A DNA stretch of 21,442 nucleotides from assembly GCA_025980625.1 (NCBI GenBank), contig JAICXG010000016.1, forward strand, positions 1-21,442. Reading direction: 5' to 3'. A program made the translations under genes and the position numbers. The notes below the pieces were generated by a model. It saw only the letters and a list, made by a program, of their open reading frames with translations, was not told the origin of the DNA and searched no databases. Every line of letters starts with the position of its first letter. The first letter of the stretch is position 1. Shown one piece after another: positions 8,583 through 14,829 of the stretch. Source of the stretch: Chthoniobacterales bacterium. GTDB taxonomy: Bacteria > Verrucomicrobiota > Verrucomicrobiia > Chthoniobacterales > UBA10450.

Positions 8583-8668
8583 CTCCGAATGAGAGAGCGA
8601 GACGGTTGCGGCTTGCCTTCGAAGACTCCGGCCAGACCGAACCCACTCGCTGATCCCTCTCATACTGG

Positions 8669-8739
8669 TTTACCGGTTCGCAGCGAACCACAGGGCTGGC
8701 GATTTCGGCCTAACGGCCGAGACGCGTTCTACGGGTAAA
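8669..8739. repeat. Branched fold: outer stem enclosing two hairpins
   Basis: TTTACC (8669-8674) can pair with GGTAAA (8734-8739). Inside lie GGTTCG-CAG-CGAACC (8675-8689), directly abutting the outer stem, and TCGGCC-TAAC-GGCCGA (8705-8720). This gives a three-way-junction-like shape of 71 bases. The second hairpin loop contains one copy of the dispersed octamer. It does not fit a tRNA, SRP RNA or RNase P RNA. A repeat element or small RNA are both possible. Confidence 0.4.
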
Positions 8740-8757
8740 AGGGAAGTGAACTCGTTG

Positions 8758-8775
8758 CCGCTCCCGTAGGAGCGG
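8758..8775. repeat. Perfect 7-bp hairpin
   Basis: CCGCTCC-CGTA-GGAGCGG forms a perfect stem-loop 18 bases downstream of the branched fold. It belongs to the same palindrome cluster and has a REP-like appearance. Confidence 0.5.
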
Positions 8776-8841
8776 TATTCGCTCTCGGCTTCCGCAATCG
8801 CGTTCCAGCGCCGGCTATGGGCTTTACGAGCGGGTACTGCC

Positions 8842-8888
8842 AGCAGATCACATAAAGCATCGAGATGCGGAGCGGAATGTGATCTGCT
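8842..8888. repeat. Perfect 12-bp inverted repeat with nested hairpin, upstream of the histidine kinase
   Basis: AGCAGATCACAT (8842-8853) is the exact reverse complement of ATGTGATCTGCT (8877-8888). The 23-base interior holds a second small hairpin, GCAT-CGAG-ATGC (8857-8868). The end is 105 bases before the kinase ATG. It may be an operator, a leader-RNA structure or part of the palindrome cluster. Confidence 0.6.
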
Positions 8889-8983
8889 CCACTCCAAAGT
8901 GTGAATCTCCGGGCAGGGCATCTCTCGCTTAGCGAACAGCCGGCTGCGGCACAAGAATCGTCCAAGGAGGGCGTTGTTGCGCT

Positions 8984-8988
8984 GGAGG
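8984..8988 (+). promoter_or_regulatory. Ribosome-binding site fixing the histidine kinase start
   Basis: GGAGG lies 5 bases before the ATG at 8994. This favours that ATG over the in-frame GTG at 8901, which would add 31 low-complexity residues and lacks a comparable site. Confidence 0.65.
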
Positions 8989-8993
8989 CCCCC

Positions 8994-11276
8994 ATGCAAA
9001 CCCGAAGGACTAAAGAGGGTGCCGAAACCAGCGCCGACAAAGAATTGCAGGAAGCGTCCAAACTCTCTCTCGAAGTAATTGGAACGGCCGGATTTGACGG
9101 TTACCTGAAAAACCTAAATGATGCCGCCGAGAAAATTCTCGGCTACAGCCGAGACGAGTTACTCTCGAAATCTTTTACTGAATTTGTTCATCCCGATGAT
9201 CGCGCGGCCACAGAAGCGGCGGCCTCTGTTCTTGCCCTTGGAACCGAGCGCGCTCATTTCCAAAATCAATATCGTTGCAAGGATGGCTCCTACCGCTGGT
9301 TGCAATGGGAATGCCGAAGCTCATTTTCCGAGAAACTCATTTATTTCGCGGCGCGGGATGTCACGGAGCAGAAAAATGCTGCGGAAAAGTTACGCAGACA
9401 GGAAGAACAGTATCGTCTTCTTTTCGAGACGAATCCCAGTCCGATGTGGGTTTTTGCCACTGAGACTTTGCAGATTTTGGCTGTAAACGAAGCTGCGATT
9501 ACCAAATACGGGTATTCGCGAAGCGAATTTCTGACACTAAGCCTAAAGGATCTTCGGCCTGCCAAAGATATACCTGCTCTGACGAGGGCCCTTTCGTCTG
9601 CGCAATCACCACCACACTTCAGCGGTGACTTCCGGCACGTCAAAAAAGATGGCTCGTTAATTTTAACTGAAATTTACTCCGGCGGCATCACTTGGGAAGG
9701 CGTGCCCGCCCGCATGGTCACAGCGATTGATGTGACCGAGCGGAAGCAGGCAGAAGAGCGTTTGCACGAGCAAGCCGAAATGCTGGACCGAGCGCATGAC
9801 GCTATAATTGTCCGGAACTTTGTCGATCGACGGATCATTTTCTGGAATAGCGGTGCCGAGCGTTTGTATGGCTGGACCGCAGACGAAGCCATTGGTGAAA
9901 CCATTGCCGAATTGATTCTTGCCAATCCAAACGAGCTGGAGGCGGTTTCGAGAGTGCTTCTCTCCGATGGAGAATATCGTGGGGAACTGACCGAGGTCAC
10001 CAAGGACGGCAGAGAGTTAACCGTCGAGGTTTGGTCGACGCTCATCCGCAATGACGATGGCAGTCCCCGATCGGTAATGTCCATCAATAATGATATTACC
10101 GCCCAGAAGAAACTCGAGACCCAGTTACTGAGAGCGCAACGGCTGGAAAGCATCGGCACGCTCGCCAGCGGAGTTGCTCATGACCTCAATAATATTCTAA
10201 CCCCAATCTTGATGTGCGCGGAAGTGCTTCGCAATAATCCGGACCCTGCTGATATCCATCCGGCGATCTCGCTAATTGAAGATAGCGCCCGCCGCGGAGC
10301 TGGTGTGGTTAAACAAGTTCTCACTTTTGCACGGGGCGTTGAAGGTGAACGCGTTCTTATCAAGCCCTCTCACCTAATCGAGGAGATGGTCGATATCGCG
10401 CAAAAAACGTTTCCCAAGTCTGTCGATGTCACCAGCCGGTATCCGGAAGAGATTTGGTCCATTCAAGCCGATCCGACCCAACTCCATCAGGTGCTCTTGA
10501 ATATTTCGATCAATGCCCGTGACGCCATGCCAGATGGTGGTTCGCTCGTTATTTGGGCTGAGAACTTTTACGTGGACGAGCACTATGCCTCGATGGCCCC
10601 GGAGGCGAAAGTCGGCCCTTATGTAGCTTTGCGCATCAGCGATACCGGTACAGGCATGCCGCGAGCGACCATTGATAAGATCTTCGATCCCTTCTTTACC
10701 ACCAAGGAAATCGGCAAAGGAACCGGTCTCGGACTCTCCACTGCACTCGGCATTGTGAAAAGCCACGGCGGCTTTATGTCCGTTTACAGTGAGCAAGGTC
10801 GCGGCACCACTTTCAAGATTTTTCTCCCTGCGGTTGAAACCGACATTGATATACGAAAAGCGCAGGGACCGCCCCAATTCGCAAAAGGCAATGGCGAATT
10901 GATCCTCCTAGTCGAGGACGAACCTAACATCCGGAGCGCGACGAAGATGATTTTAGAGAAAAACAACTATCGTGTCCTCGAAGCAAGCGACGGAACCGAA
11001 GGATTGGCCATTTTCGCCCAGCAAATGAATTCCATCGATCTCGTCCTCAGCGACATGATGCTGCCCTACATAGATGGCGTTGCCCTAATCCGCGCCCTGA
11101 AGAAGATGAAACCAAATATGATCTTTGTTGGTTCGACCGGACAGGGTGAGGGATCGCGCGTCGCGGACCTTCAGGAACTCGGGGTTACAGATTTCCTGGC
11201 TAAACCATATGACACGGAAAAATTGCTCTCTGCCCTGCGGGAGGCGCTAGGAATTAGAGAACAAGCGGGCTTGTGA
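8994..11276 (+). CDS. Hybrid sensor histidine kinase: three PAS, HisKA, HATPase, receiver
   Basis: A 760-residue signalling kinase with no transmembrane segment, so probably a cytoplasmic sensor. The N-terminus has three PAS domains (about 24-125, 136-250 and 258-370). The first two end in 'DVTE', typical of PAS/PAC modules, and the third in 'DITA'. HisKA follows with phospho-acceptor His396 in 'VAHDLNN'. The ATPase domain has an N box (Asn507 in 'ISINARDAM'), a G1 box (Asp550 in 'DTGTGM'), 'FDPFFTTK' and a G2 box GKGTGLGLS (about 575-583). A C-terminal receiver (about 637-755) has acidic 'VEDE', phospho-acceptor Asp687 in 'LVLSDMM', and Lys737 in 'AKPY'. The kinase architecture resembles PAS-linked soluble hybrid kinases such as FixL-like proteins. 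No haem or flavin signature can be assigned by eye. No separate response regulator lies beside it. Third-position GC is visibly lower than in the ccsA region. Confidence 0.93.
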   Translation: MQTRRTKEGAETSADKELQEASKLSLEVIGTAGFDGYLKNLNDAAEKILGYSRDELLSKSFTEFVHPDDRAATEAAASVLALGTERAHFQNQYRCKDGSYRWLQWECRSSFSEKLIYFAARDVTEQKNAAEKLRRQEEQYRLLFETNPSPMWVFATETLQILAVNEAAITKYGYSRSEFLTLSLKDLRPAKDIPALTRALSSAQSPPHFSGDFRHVKKDGSLILTEIYSGGITWEGVPARMVTAIDVTERKQAEERLHEQAEMLDRAHDAIIVRNFVDRRIIFWNSGAERLYGWTADEAIGETIAELILANPNELEAVSRVLLSDGEYRGELTEVTKDGRELTVEVWSTLIRNDDGSPRSVMSINNDITAQKKLETQLLRAQRLESIGTLASGVAHDLNNILTPILMCAEVLRNNPDPADIHPAISLIEDSARRGAGVVKQVLTFARGVEGERVLIKPSHLIEEMVDIAQKTFPKSVDVTSRYPEEIWSIQADPTQLHQVLLNISINARDAMPDGGSLVIWAENFYVDEHYASMAPEAKVGPYVALRISDTGTGMPRATIDKIFDPFFTTKEIGKGTGLGLSTALGIVKSHGGFMSVYSEQGRGTTFKIFLPAVETDIDIRKAQGPPQFAKGNGELILLVEDEPNIRSATKMILEKNNYRVLEASDGTEGLAIFAQQMNSIDLVLSDMMLPYIDGVALIRALKKMKPNMIFVGSTGQGEGSRVADLQELGVTDFLAKPYDTEKLLSALREALGIREQAGL

Positions 11277-11448
11277 CTAGTTGCAACCCTCGTTCGTTCC
11301 CGCGGGTTCGCGAGCTCTGATCTGCTCGAACCGCTCCGAGCTTGCTTTTCAGAGGCAAATCAAGCGAGAAGCTGGGTTAATGAGAACAACTTGCTAAAAA
11401 TGAAGTCATTTTTGAAGAAGGCCGGCTCGAACCGCCTTTTGCACGCCC

Positions 11449-11470
11449 AAACGCTTCGCGTTTCTTTTGT
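11449..11470 (+). terminator. Candidate terminator for the histidine kinase transcript
   Basis: AAACGC (11449-11454), loop TTC, GCGTTT (11458-11463), then the T-rich CTTTTGT. It is 173 bases after the kinase stop. The stem is short and the T-tract is interrupted, so this is only a candidate. Confidence 0.4.
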
Positions 11471-11490
11471 AAAACCCTTGAATTTCCTCG

Positions 11491-11520
11491 CTAAAACAAA
11501 CCTCGCCGCAAGCGTTGCGG
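11491..11520 (-). terminator. Candidate terminator of ssrA
   Basis: On the minus strand CCGCAA-CGC-TTGCGG (complement of 11506-11520) is followed by a T-rich stretch ending GTTTTAG (complement of 11491-11505). It lies 30 bases beyond the mature tmRNA 3' end, a typical place for the ssrA terminator. The T-tract is broken by G and A residues. Confidence 0.4.
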
Positions 11521-11549
11521 GCTCCATTTCAGAGCGAACTAATCTAATC

Positions 11550-11905
11550 TGGAGGCGAGGGGAGTTGAACCCCTGTCCTGACCGCTCTCCCCGCGAGCTT
11601 CTACATGTTTAGCCGATGATGATTTTTAAGGAGCCGACGTTGCACCGGCACACTACCGGACTCCCGAGCGTCCACAAAATCCTTTGGCCCTCGGGCGCGG
11701 TCGCTCCACCGTCAGGCGAGCCTGCTGTCCATGTCCCCGGCCGTAGCAGGCGTCCAGCCGTGGACATCGCGGTCAATTAAGCCGCGAGAGCGAGATCTTG
11801 GTGATCTGCGTTTATTTGTTTTGGTCCGGTTATTAACGAGGCCAACGAACCATCCTCGACATGCCGCCTGCGCTTCGAACCATCAGTCGAAACCAGTACG
11901 CCCCC
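11550..11905 (-). ncRNA. ssrA: tmRNA (transfer-messenger RNA)
   Basis: tmRNA rescues ribosomes stalled on broken mRNAs and adds a degradation tag to the nascent peptide. The RNA starts GGGGGCG and continues 'ACTGGTTTCGACTGATGG', the usual conserved 5' element. The 3' end, CGCCTCC plus discriminator A, pairs with the 5' end in a 7-bp acceptor stem with one G-U pair. A T-arm with 'GTTCAACTC' in its stem and loop lies just before it. The length is 356 bases. CCA is not encoded (the next bases are GAT), so it must be added after transcription. The tag reading frame is internal (11777-11809). The gene is transcribed away from the glycosyltransferase-like gene and converges on the histidine kinase. 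Confidence 0.95.
11777..11809 (-). other. tmRNA tag-peptide reading frame
   Basis: The resume codon is GCA. The frame reads ADHQDLALAA followed by TAA, ten codons. The hydrophobic ALAA end is the expected protease-recognition terminus, as in the E. coli tag ANDENYALAA. The upstream context is A-rich (ACAAATAAAC), as is usual before the resume codon. The assignment of the first codon rests on this analogy. Confidence 0.85.
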
Positions 11906-11924
11906 GTTTTTCCGAGAGGTGTGA

Positions 11925-11952
11925 ACTTTACGCAAAAGTGCCACACTTTCAA
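11925..11952 (-). promoter_or_regulatory. Probable ssrA promoter
   Basis: On the minus strand TTGAAA (complement of 11947-11952) and TAAAGT (complement of 11925-11930) are separated by 16 bases. They resemble -35 and -10 elements. Transcription would start about 10-15 bases before the mature tmRNA 5' end, leaving a leader for RNase P processing. Confidence 0.45.
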
Positions 11953-11981
11953 TCGCCCCGTGGGTGTATGATCGATTCCAA

Positions 11982-12776
11982 ATGCCGGAGCTAAACGAAT
12001 TTCAAAGCTCTGTCGGAGTCCTCGTCTCGAGCTGCGATGCATTTTTCGACGCCTGGCGGCCGTTCCAGCAATTCCTCGAGAAATTTTGGTCAGACTGCCC
12101 GCTCGAGATTTTTCTTCTCACGAACGAGCTGCAGTTGCGCTCATCGCGCGTGCAGCCGATCGCGGTCGGTCCCGATCGCGGCTGGTCGAGCAACTTGCTC
12201 GCCGCACTCGCGCAATTTCCGCATCAATATGCGCTCTATTTTCACGAAGACTATTTCCTCACCGCGCCGGTCGAGAGTGGAGAGTTAGCGCGCGATTTTG
12301 CCGCAGCGATCGAAGCCGGCGCGGCGTCGCTCTGCTTTCGCGCGCGCTCCCAACCCGATGCCGGCTTTCAGCTACTCAACGACCGTTTCGGCGTCATGCC
12401 GCTCGAGTCCGACGGCCGCACACGTTGCCAGGTGACGCTCTGGAAAAAGGATGCGCTCCAGTCGATTTTGCGGGATGGCGAAACGGCGTGGGAGTTCGAG
12501 GCTCGGGGTAGCGGTCGCACCCAGGAGATGCGGATTCTTTCCTATCAACGGCGGGAGAATGCGCCGATTCGTTATCTCATGTCAGCCATTTCGCGTGGAT
12601 TGTGGATGCCGGACGCGATCGCGCTCTGCCGTGACCAAGGCGTGACAATCGATCCCTTCTTTCGTCCGGTCTATTCAGCTCAATCCTGGCGGCGCCGCTT
12701 GCGCCGGGCACTTGGGCGACACCGGCTCGCTCGCGCGCTGCGCGCGCAACAAAACCGGAGTGTCGATCTCTCATGA
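11982..12776 (+). CDS. Glycosyltransferase-like protein
   Basis: A soluble protein of 264 residues. It opens with a beta-strand 'SVGVLVSSCDAFFDAW' typical of the nucleotide-sugar fold. It then has 'DCPLEIFLLTN', 'DRGWSSNLLAAL' and 'YALYFHEDYFL', where the acidic HED would be a DXD-like metal or donor site, and the fold resembles GT-A enzymes. The C-terminus is very Arg-rich. This pattern is seen in uncharacterised glycosyltransferase-like families, and no donor or acceptor can be named. I chose the ATG at 11982. The frame also has a GTG at 11964, but that lies 12 bases from the divergent ssrA promoter. The stop overlaps the sulfotransferase ATG by 4 bases (ATGA), so the products probably act together on a glycan. 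Confidence 0.7.
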   Translation: MPELNEFQSSVGVLVSSCDAFFDAWRPFQQFLEKFWSDCPLEIFLLTNELQLRSSRVQPIAVGPDRGWSSNLLAALAQFPHQYALYFHEDYFLTAPVESGELARDFAAAIEAGAASLCFRARSQPDAGFQLLNDRFGVMPLESDGRTRCQVTLWKKDALQSILRDGETAWEFEARGSGRTQEMRILSYQRRENAPIRYLMSAISRGLWMPDAIALCRDQGVTIDPFFRPVYSAQSWRRRLRRALGRHRLARALRAQQNRSVDLS

Positions 12777-13585
12777 AACGGGTCGTGAGATGGAACCTGA
12801 GCAGCCGTGCGCGTCAGCTTTCGGGTGGCGACGCGCTCGTCGTGTCCATCCCCAAGAGCGGTCGCACGTGGCTGCGGACGTTCGTTTGCGCTTATTACTG
12901 CGAAAAAATCAGTCGCCCCTTCACCCTTGCACCGGAGAAATACGCTGACGTGCCGCGGATCATTTACACGCATGACCTGTTTGAGCAGCGGACAAAGGCC
13001 AATCGCTGGGGCAAGCTGCGCGGCAAATATCTCATTCCGTGGCGTGAGCGGGAGCGCCTGCCCGTTATCCTGCTCGCGCGCGATCCGCGCGATGCGTTTG
13101 TCTCGCATTTTGTCCAACTGACCCGCCGAACCAGGGAAACACCGGAAGTGTTGAAGCGAAAGTCTGCTTCTGAGTTGCTGCGCGATCCGGCGCACGGAAT
13201 CGAATCGATGGTCGAGGTGATGAACAGCTGGCTGGGCGAGTGGGCAGGCCGGCCGAATTTTCTCCTCTTACGTTACGAGGATTTGCGGCGCGCGCCGGAG
13301 GCCGGATTTCGGGCCTTCTTGCGATCGTTAGGCGAAACGGCTGTCGATGAAGCCGCCTTCGCCAGAGCACTCGAGTTTTCCGATTTTCACGCGATGCAGA
13401 AACTCGAAAGTCGCGGCGCTTTCAGCTCAAAAATTCTTCGCGCCGGCGATCCGCACGATCGGGAATCGTTCAAAGTGCGGCGCGGTAAGGTCGGCGGCTT
13501 TGCCGAGGATCTCTCGCCTGCCGATCAGCGATACGCCATGACCACCCTGGGAAAATTGGATCCCCGCTTCGGCTATCGCGAATAG
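12773..13585 (+). CDS. PAPS-dependent sulfotransferase
   Basis: A sulfotransferase of 270 residues, moving a sulfuryl group from PAPS to a hydroxyl or amine acceptor. The 5'-phosphosulfate loop is clear ('VSIPKSGRTWLR', about 24-35). The 3'-phosphate site is in 'LLARDPRDAFVSHF' (about 99-112). The C-terminal cofactor motif appears as 'RRGKVGGF', corresponding to the family RxGxxG. 'LLLRYEDL' is another family landmark. A catalytic His is plausible at 'YTHDLF'. The ATG overlaps the upstream stop, so expression is coupled to the glycosyltransferase-like gene, and a glycan or lipid acceptor is the likeliest substrate (inference). One dispersed octamer lies inside it, unlike the downstream operon. 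Confidence 0.88.
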   Translation: MKRVVRWNLSSRARQLSGGDALVVSIPKSGRTWLRTFVCAYYCEKISRPFTLAPEKYADVPRIIYTHDLFEQRTKANRWGKLRGKYLIPWRERERLPVILLARDPRDAFVSHFVQLTRRTRETPEVLKRKSASELLRDPAHGIESMVEVMNSWLGEWAGRPNFLLLRYEDLRRAPEAGFRAFLRSLGETAVDEAAFARALEFSDFHAMQKLESRGAFSSKILRAGDPHDRESFKVRRGKVGGFAEDLSPADQRYAMTTLGKLDPRFGYRE

Positions 13586-13656
13586 CTCCGCCCAACCAGT
13601 CTTGCGATTGCGCGGCACAGGCCTGGAAAAAAGTTCCGGAAGAAAATGCTTGCTAT

Positions 13657-13685
13657 GTCTAGTGGATTGCTAGACTATGAATCCA
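13657..13685. promoter_or_regulatory. Overlapping inverted repeats, candidate Rrf2 operator and promoter
   Basis: GTCTAG (13657-13662) and CTAGAC (13670-13675) form a perfect repeat around 7 bases. TGGATT (13663-13668) and AATCCA (13680-13685) form a second, interleaved one. A weak promoter can be drawn through it, with TTGCTA at 13650-13655 and GACTAT at 13673-13678 (17-base spacing), so a bound regulator would block it. It is 30 bases before the first gene of an operon that encodes an Rrf2 regulator, which suggests autoregulation. The binder is inferred. Confidence 0.5.
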
Positions 13686-13714
13686 TACCCAGTTGGTAGA
13701 GATTCAACAGCACA

Positions 13715-13903
13715 ATGAAAAGCATCCTTAATGAAATTCTGCTGGTCCTGGCGGTAAGTCTTTTTTGGTCGCTTGCCCTGCCACTGGTCGCCTTGGCTTT
13801 TCCTCTCGTCCTGCTCGTCGAAAAACTCAGGGCGCTCGCGTCGCGTCCACCAATGCCATCGCTCTCCGCTGTGATCGCGCGGACCCGAACCAAAAGCATT
13901 TAA
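13715..13903 (+). CDS. Small membrane protein upstream of the Rrf2 gene
   Basis: A 62-residue frame with a long hydrophobic stretch (about 5-36), enough for one or two membrane passes, then a basic tail (RTRTKS). I do not recognise a family. It begins 30 bases after the operator-like palindrome and ends 15 bases before the Rrf2 ATG, which supports it being the first gene of the operon. No clear Shine-Dalgarno precedes the ATG, so it may instead be untranslated leader. Confidence 0.45.
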   Translation: MKSILNEILLVLAVSLFWSLALPLVALAFPLVLLVEKLRALASRPPMPSLSAVIARTRTKSI

Positions 13904-13918
13904 GCTGATCTTCTCGCG

Positions 13919-14449
13919 ATGAACCTTTCGAAGCGCAGCGAATACGCTCTCCGCGCCCTGATCGATCTCGGAATCGCTCGCGAGCTTGGGCGCCCGATCC
14001 TTCAAGTGAGCGAACTCGCGGCCAAGGAAAAGCTGCCGGTCAAGTTCCTCGAGCAGATCCTGACGCAGCTACGGCTCGCCGGTTACGTCGAAACTAAACG
14101 CGGCAAACTGGGTGGCTATTCCCTCGGCAAACCGACCCACCGAATCAAGATCGGCGCAATCATTCGCCTCCTTGATGGCCCGCTCGCACCGATCGCCTGT
14201 GTCAGCCAAACCGCCTACCGCCGCTGCACCTGCCCGGACGAAGCACACTGCGGTTTGCGCATGCTCATGCTCGACGTCCGCAATGCGCTTTCCCGACTTC
14301 TCGATCGCTCAACTCTGGCGCAGGTCGTGGAGATCACGTTGCGCAAAATGCGGCGCGACAAGGTCACGGTGCCCTTTGCCCGGCAATCATTCGGACTCGC
14401 GGAACTGGTTCCTCTTCTGCAAGAGAATCGGAGCCTGACCAGGAAGTAA
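13919..14449 (+). CDS. Rrf2-family transcriptional regulator
   Basis: A DNA-binding regulator of 176 residues. The N-terminal winged helix (about 1-75) has the family signature 'SKRSEYALRALIDL', 'ELAAKEKLPVKFLEQIL' and 'RGKLGGYSLGK'. A cysteine cluster at Cys94, Cys103, Cys105 and Cys111 sits where Rrf2 proteins such as IscR bind an Fe-S cluster, though spacing differs slightly from IscR. Relatives include IscR (Fe-S), CymR (cysteine) and NsrR (nitric oxide). Here the neighbours (YezD and a sulfonate-type transporter) point to sulfur-responsive control. The palindrome at 13657-13685 is its most likely target. Confidence 0.88.
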   Translation: MNLSKRSEYALRALIDLGIARELGRPILQVSELAAKEKLPVKFLEQILTQLRLAGYVETKRGKLGGYSLGKPTHRIKIGAIIRLLDGPLAPIACVSQTAYRRCTCPDEAHCGLRMLMLDVRNALSRLLDRSTLAQVVEITLRKMRRDKVTVPFARQSFGLAELVPLLQENRSLTRK

Positions 14450-14453
14450 AATC

Positions 14454-14660
14454 ATGAACATGAATCAGCCAGAGTGGCTCGCCCTCGTGCGGCAAAAGGT
14501 CGAGACCCTTCGTTATGGCGTGGTCCAGATCATCGTGCACGACTCCCGTGTCACTCAGATTGAACGCACGGAGAAAACTAAAATAACTGAGTATCGCGAA
14601 CCGCAGTCTCTCCATCCCAGCGAAACTTTACGCCGTCCAGACATACTGGAGGAATCCTAA
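14454..14660 (+). CDS. yezD: YezD/DUF2292 family small protein
   Basis: A 68-residue protein whose core 'LRYGVVQIIVHDSRVTQIERTEK' is the hallmark of DUF2292 (YezD), split here as 'LRYGVVQIIVHD' and 'VTQIERTEK'. Members are small and often sit beside sulfur assimilation genes; the biochemical role is not known to me. The ATG at 14454 is 4 bases after the Rrf2 stop, with AGGA upstream. A second ATG at 14460 is also possible. Its place between an Rrf2 regulator and a sulfonate transporter supports a sulfur-starvation role. Confidence 0.8.
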   Translation: MNMNQPEWLALVRQKVETLRYGVVQIIVHDSRVTQIERTEKTKITEYREPQSLHPSETLRRPDILEES

Positions 14661-14669
14661 GCAAGCGGC

Positions 14670-14696
14670 GCAATCTACCCTACCACGGGAGATTGC
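14670..14696. promoter_or_regulatory. Intercistronic hairpin before the porin gene
   Basis: GCAATCT-A-CCC (14670-14680) pairs with GGG-AGATTGC (14687-14696) around the loop TACCAC. This gives a 10-bp stem with one bulged A. It lies between yezD and the porin, 20 bases before the porin TTG. There is no following T-run, so it is not a standard terminator. It could stabilise or gate the downstream mRNA. Confidence 0.5.
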
Positions 14697-14706
14697 ACTT
14701 AGTCAG

Positions 14707-14829
14707 ATGAACAACATTGTCCACACTTACTGCCCACATTGCAAATGTACCGCGATCGAGAATCGCCCTGCTCAGCTTCGCCGCCATGCTCTTTCCAACT
14801 CTACTCGCCGCCGGCGACGGTGGTGCTAA
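14707..14829 (+). other. Cysteine-containing 40-codon frame overlapping the porin start
   Basis: An ATG frame begins 10 bases before the porin TTG, in another reading frame. It has the cluster 'YCPHCKC' at residues 8-14 and ends in 'RRRRRWC' and TAA. It could be a sulfur-sensing leader peptide, or just an out-of-frame shadow. No Shine-Dalgarno supports it. Confidence 0.2.

Larger units (their letters stand above)
8057..8993. other. Long gene-free region rich in inverted repeats
   Basis: This stretch of about 940 bases separates the divergent sigma factor and histidine kinase genes. The open frames in it encode low-complexity Pro/Arg/Ser translations that run through palindromes, and they look non-coding. 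It contains at least eight separate hairpins or inverted repeats, the main ones listed individually. Two further simple ones are TTCCCC-ACAGC-GGGGAA (8251-8267) and a CGGAA/TTCCG hairpin near 8111-8124. No transposase, tRNA or known riboswitch is recognisable. Confidence 0.7.
11277..11549. other. Intergenic region between the histidine kinase and ssrA 3' ends
   Basis: There is no credible gene in these 273 bases. The stretch holds AAAAATG-AAGT-CATTTTT (near 11396-11413), two terminator candidates listed separately, and an 11-base direct repeat GCTCGAACCGC at 11324-11334 and 11425-11435. The repeat may be fortuitous. Confidence 0.5.

Noticed and set aside
8412..8738. A 108-codon frame in the palindrome-rich gap
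   Set aside because: It runs through several perfect hairpins and yields a Pro/Ser/Arg-rich sequence with no homology pattern.
8669..8739. Possible tRNA or other known structural RNA
   Set aside because: The length is tRNA-like, but there are only two inner hairpins, no T-loop or anticodon arm, and no SRP or RNase P signature.
8333..8775. Possible CRISPR array
   Set aside because: The hairpins differ in sequence and spacing; there are no identical direct repeats or regular spacers, and no cas gene.
8901..8993. Longer histidine kinase starting at GTG 8901
   Set aside because: The extra 31 residues are low complexity, and the ATG at 8994 has a well-spaced GGAGG.
11550..11600. Possible integration site at the tmRNA 3' end
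   Set aside because: tmRNA ends are common attachment sites, but I see no integrase and no second copy of the 3' end within the window.
11391..11612. A 73-codon frame between the histidine kinase and ssrA
   Set aside because: It overlaps the conserved tmRNA 3' end and the terminator candidates.
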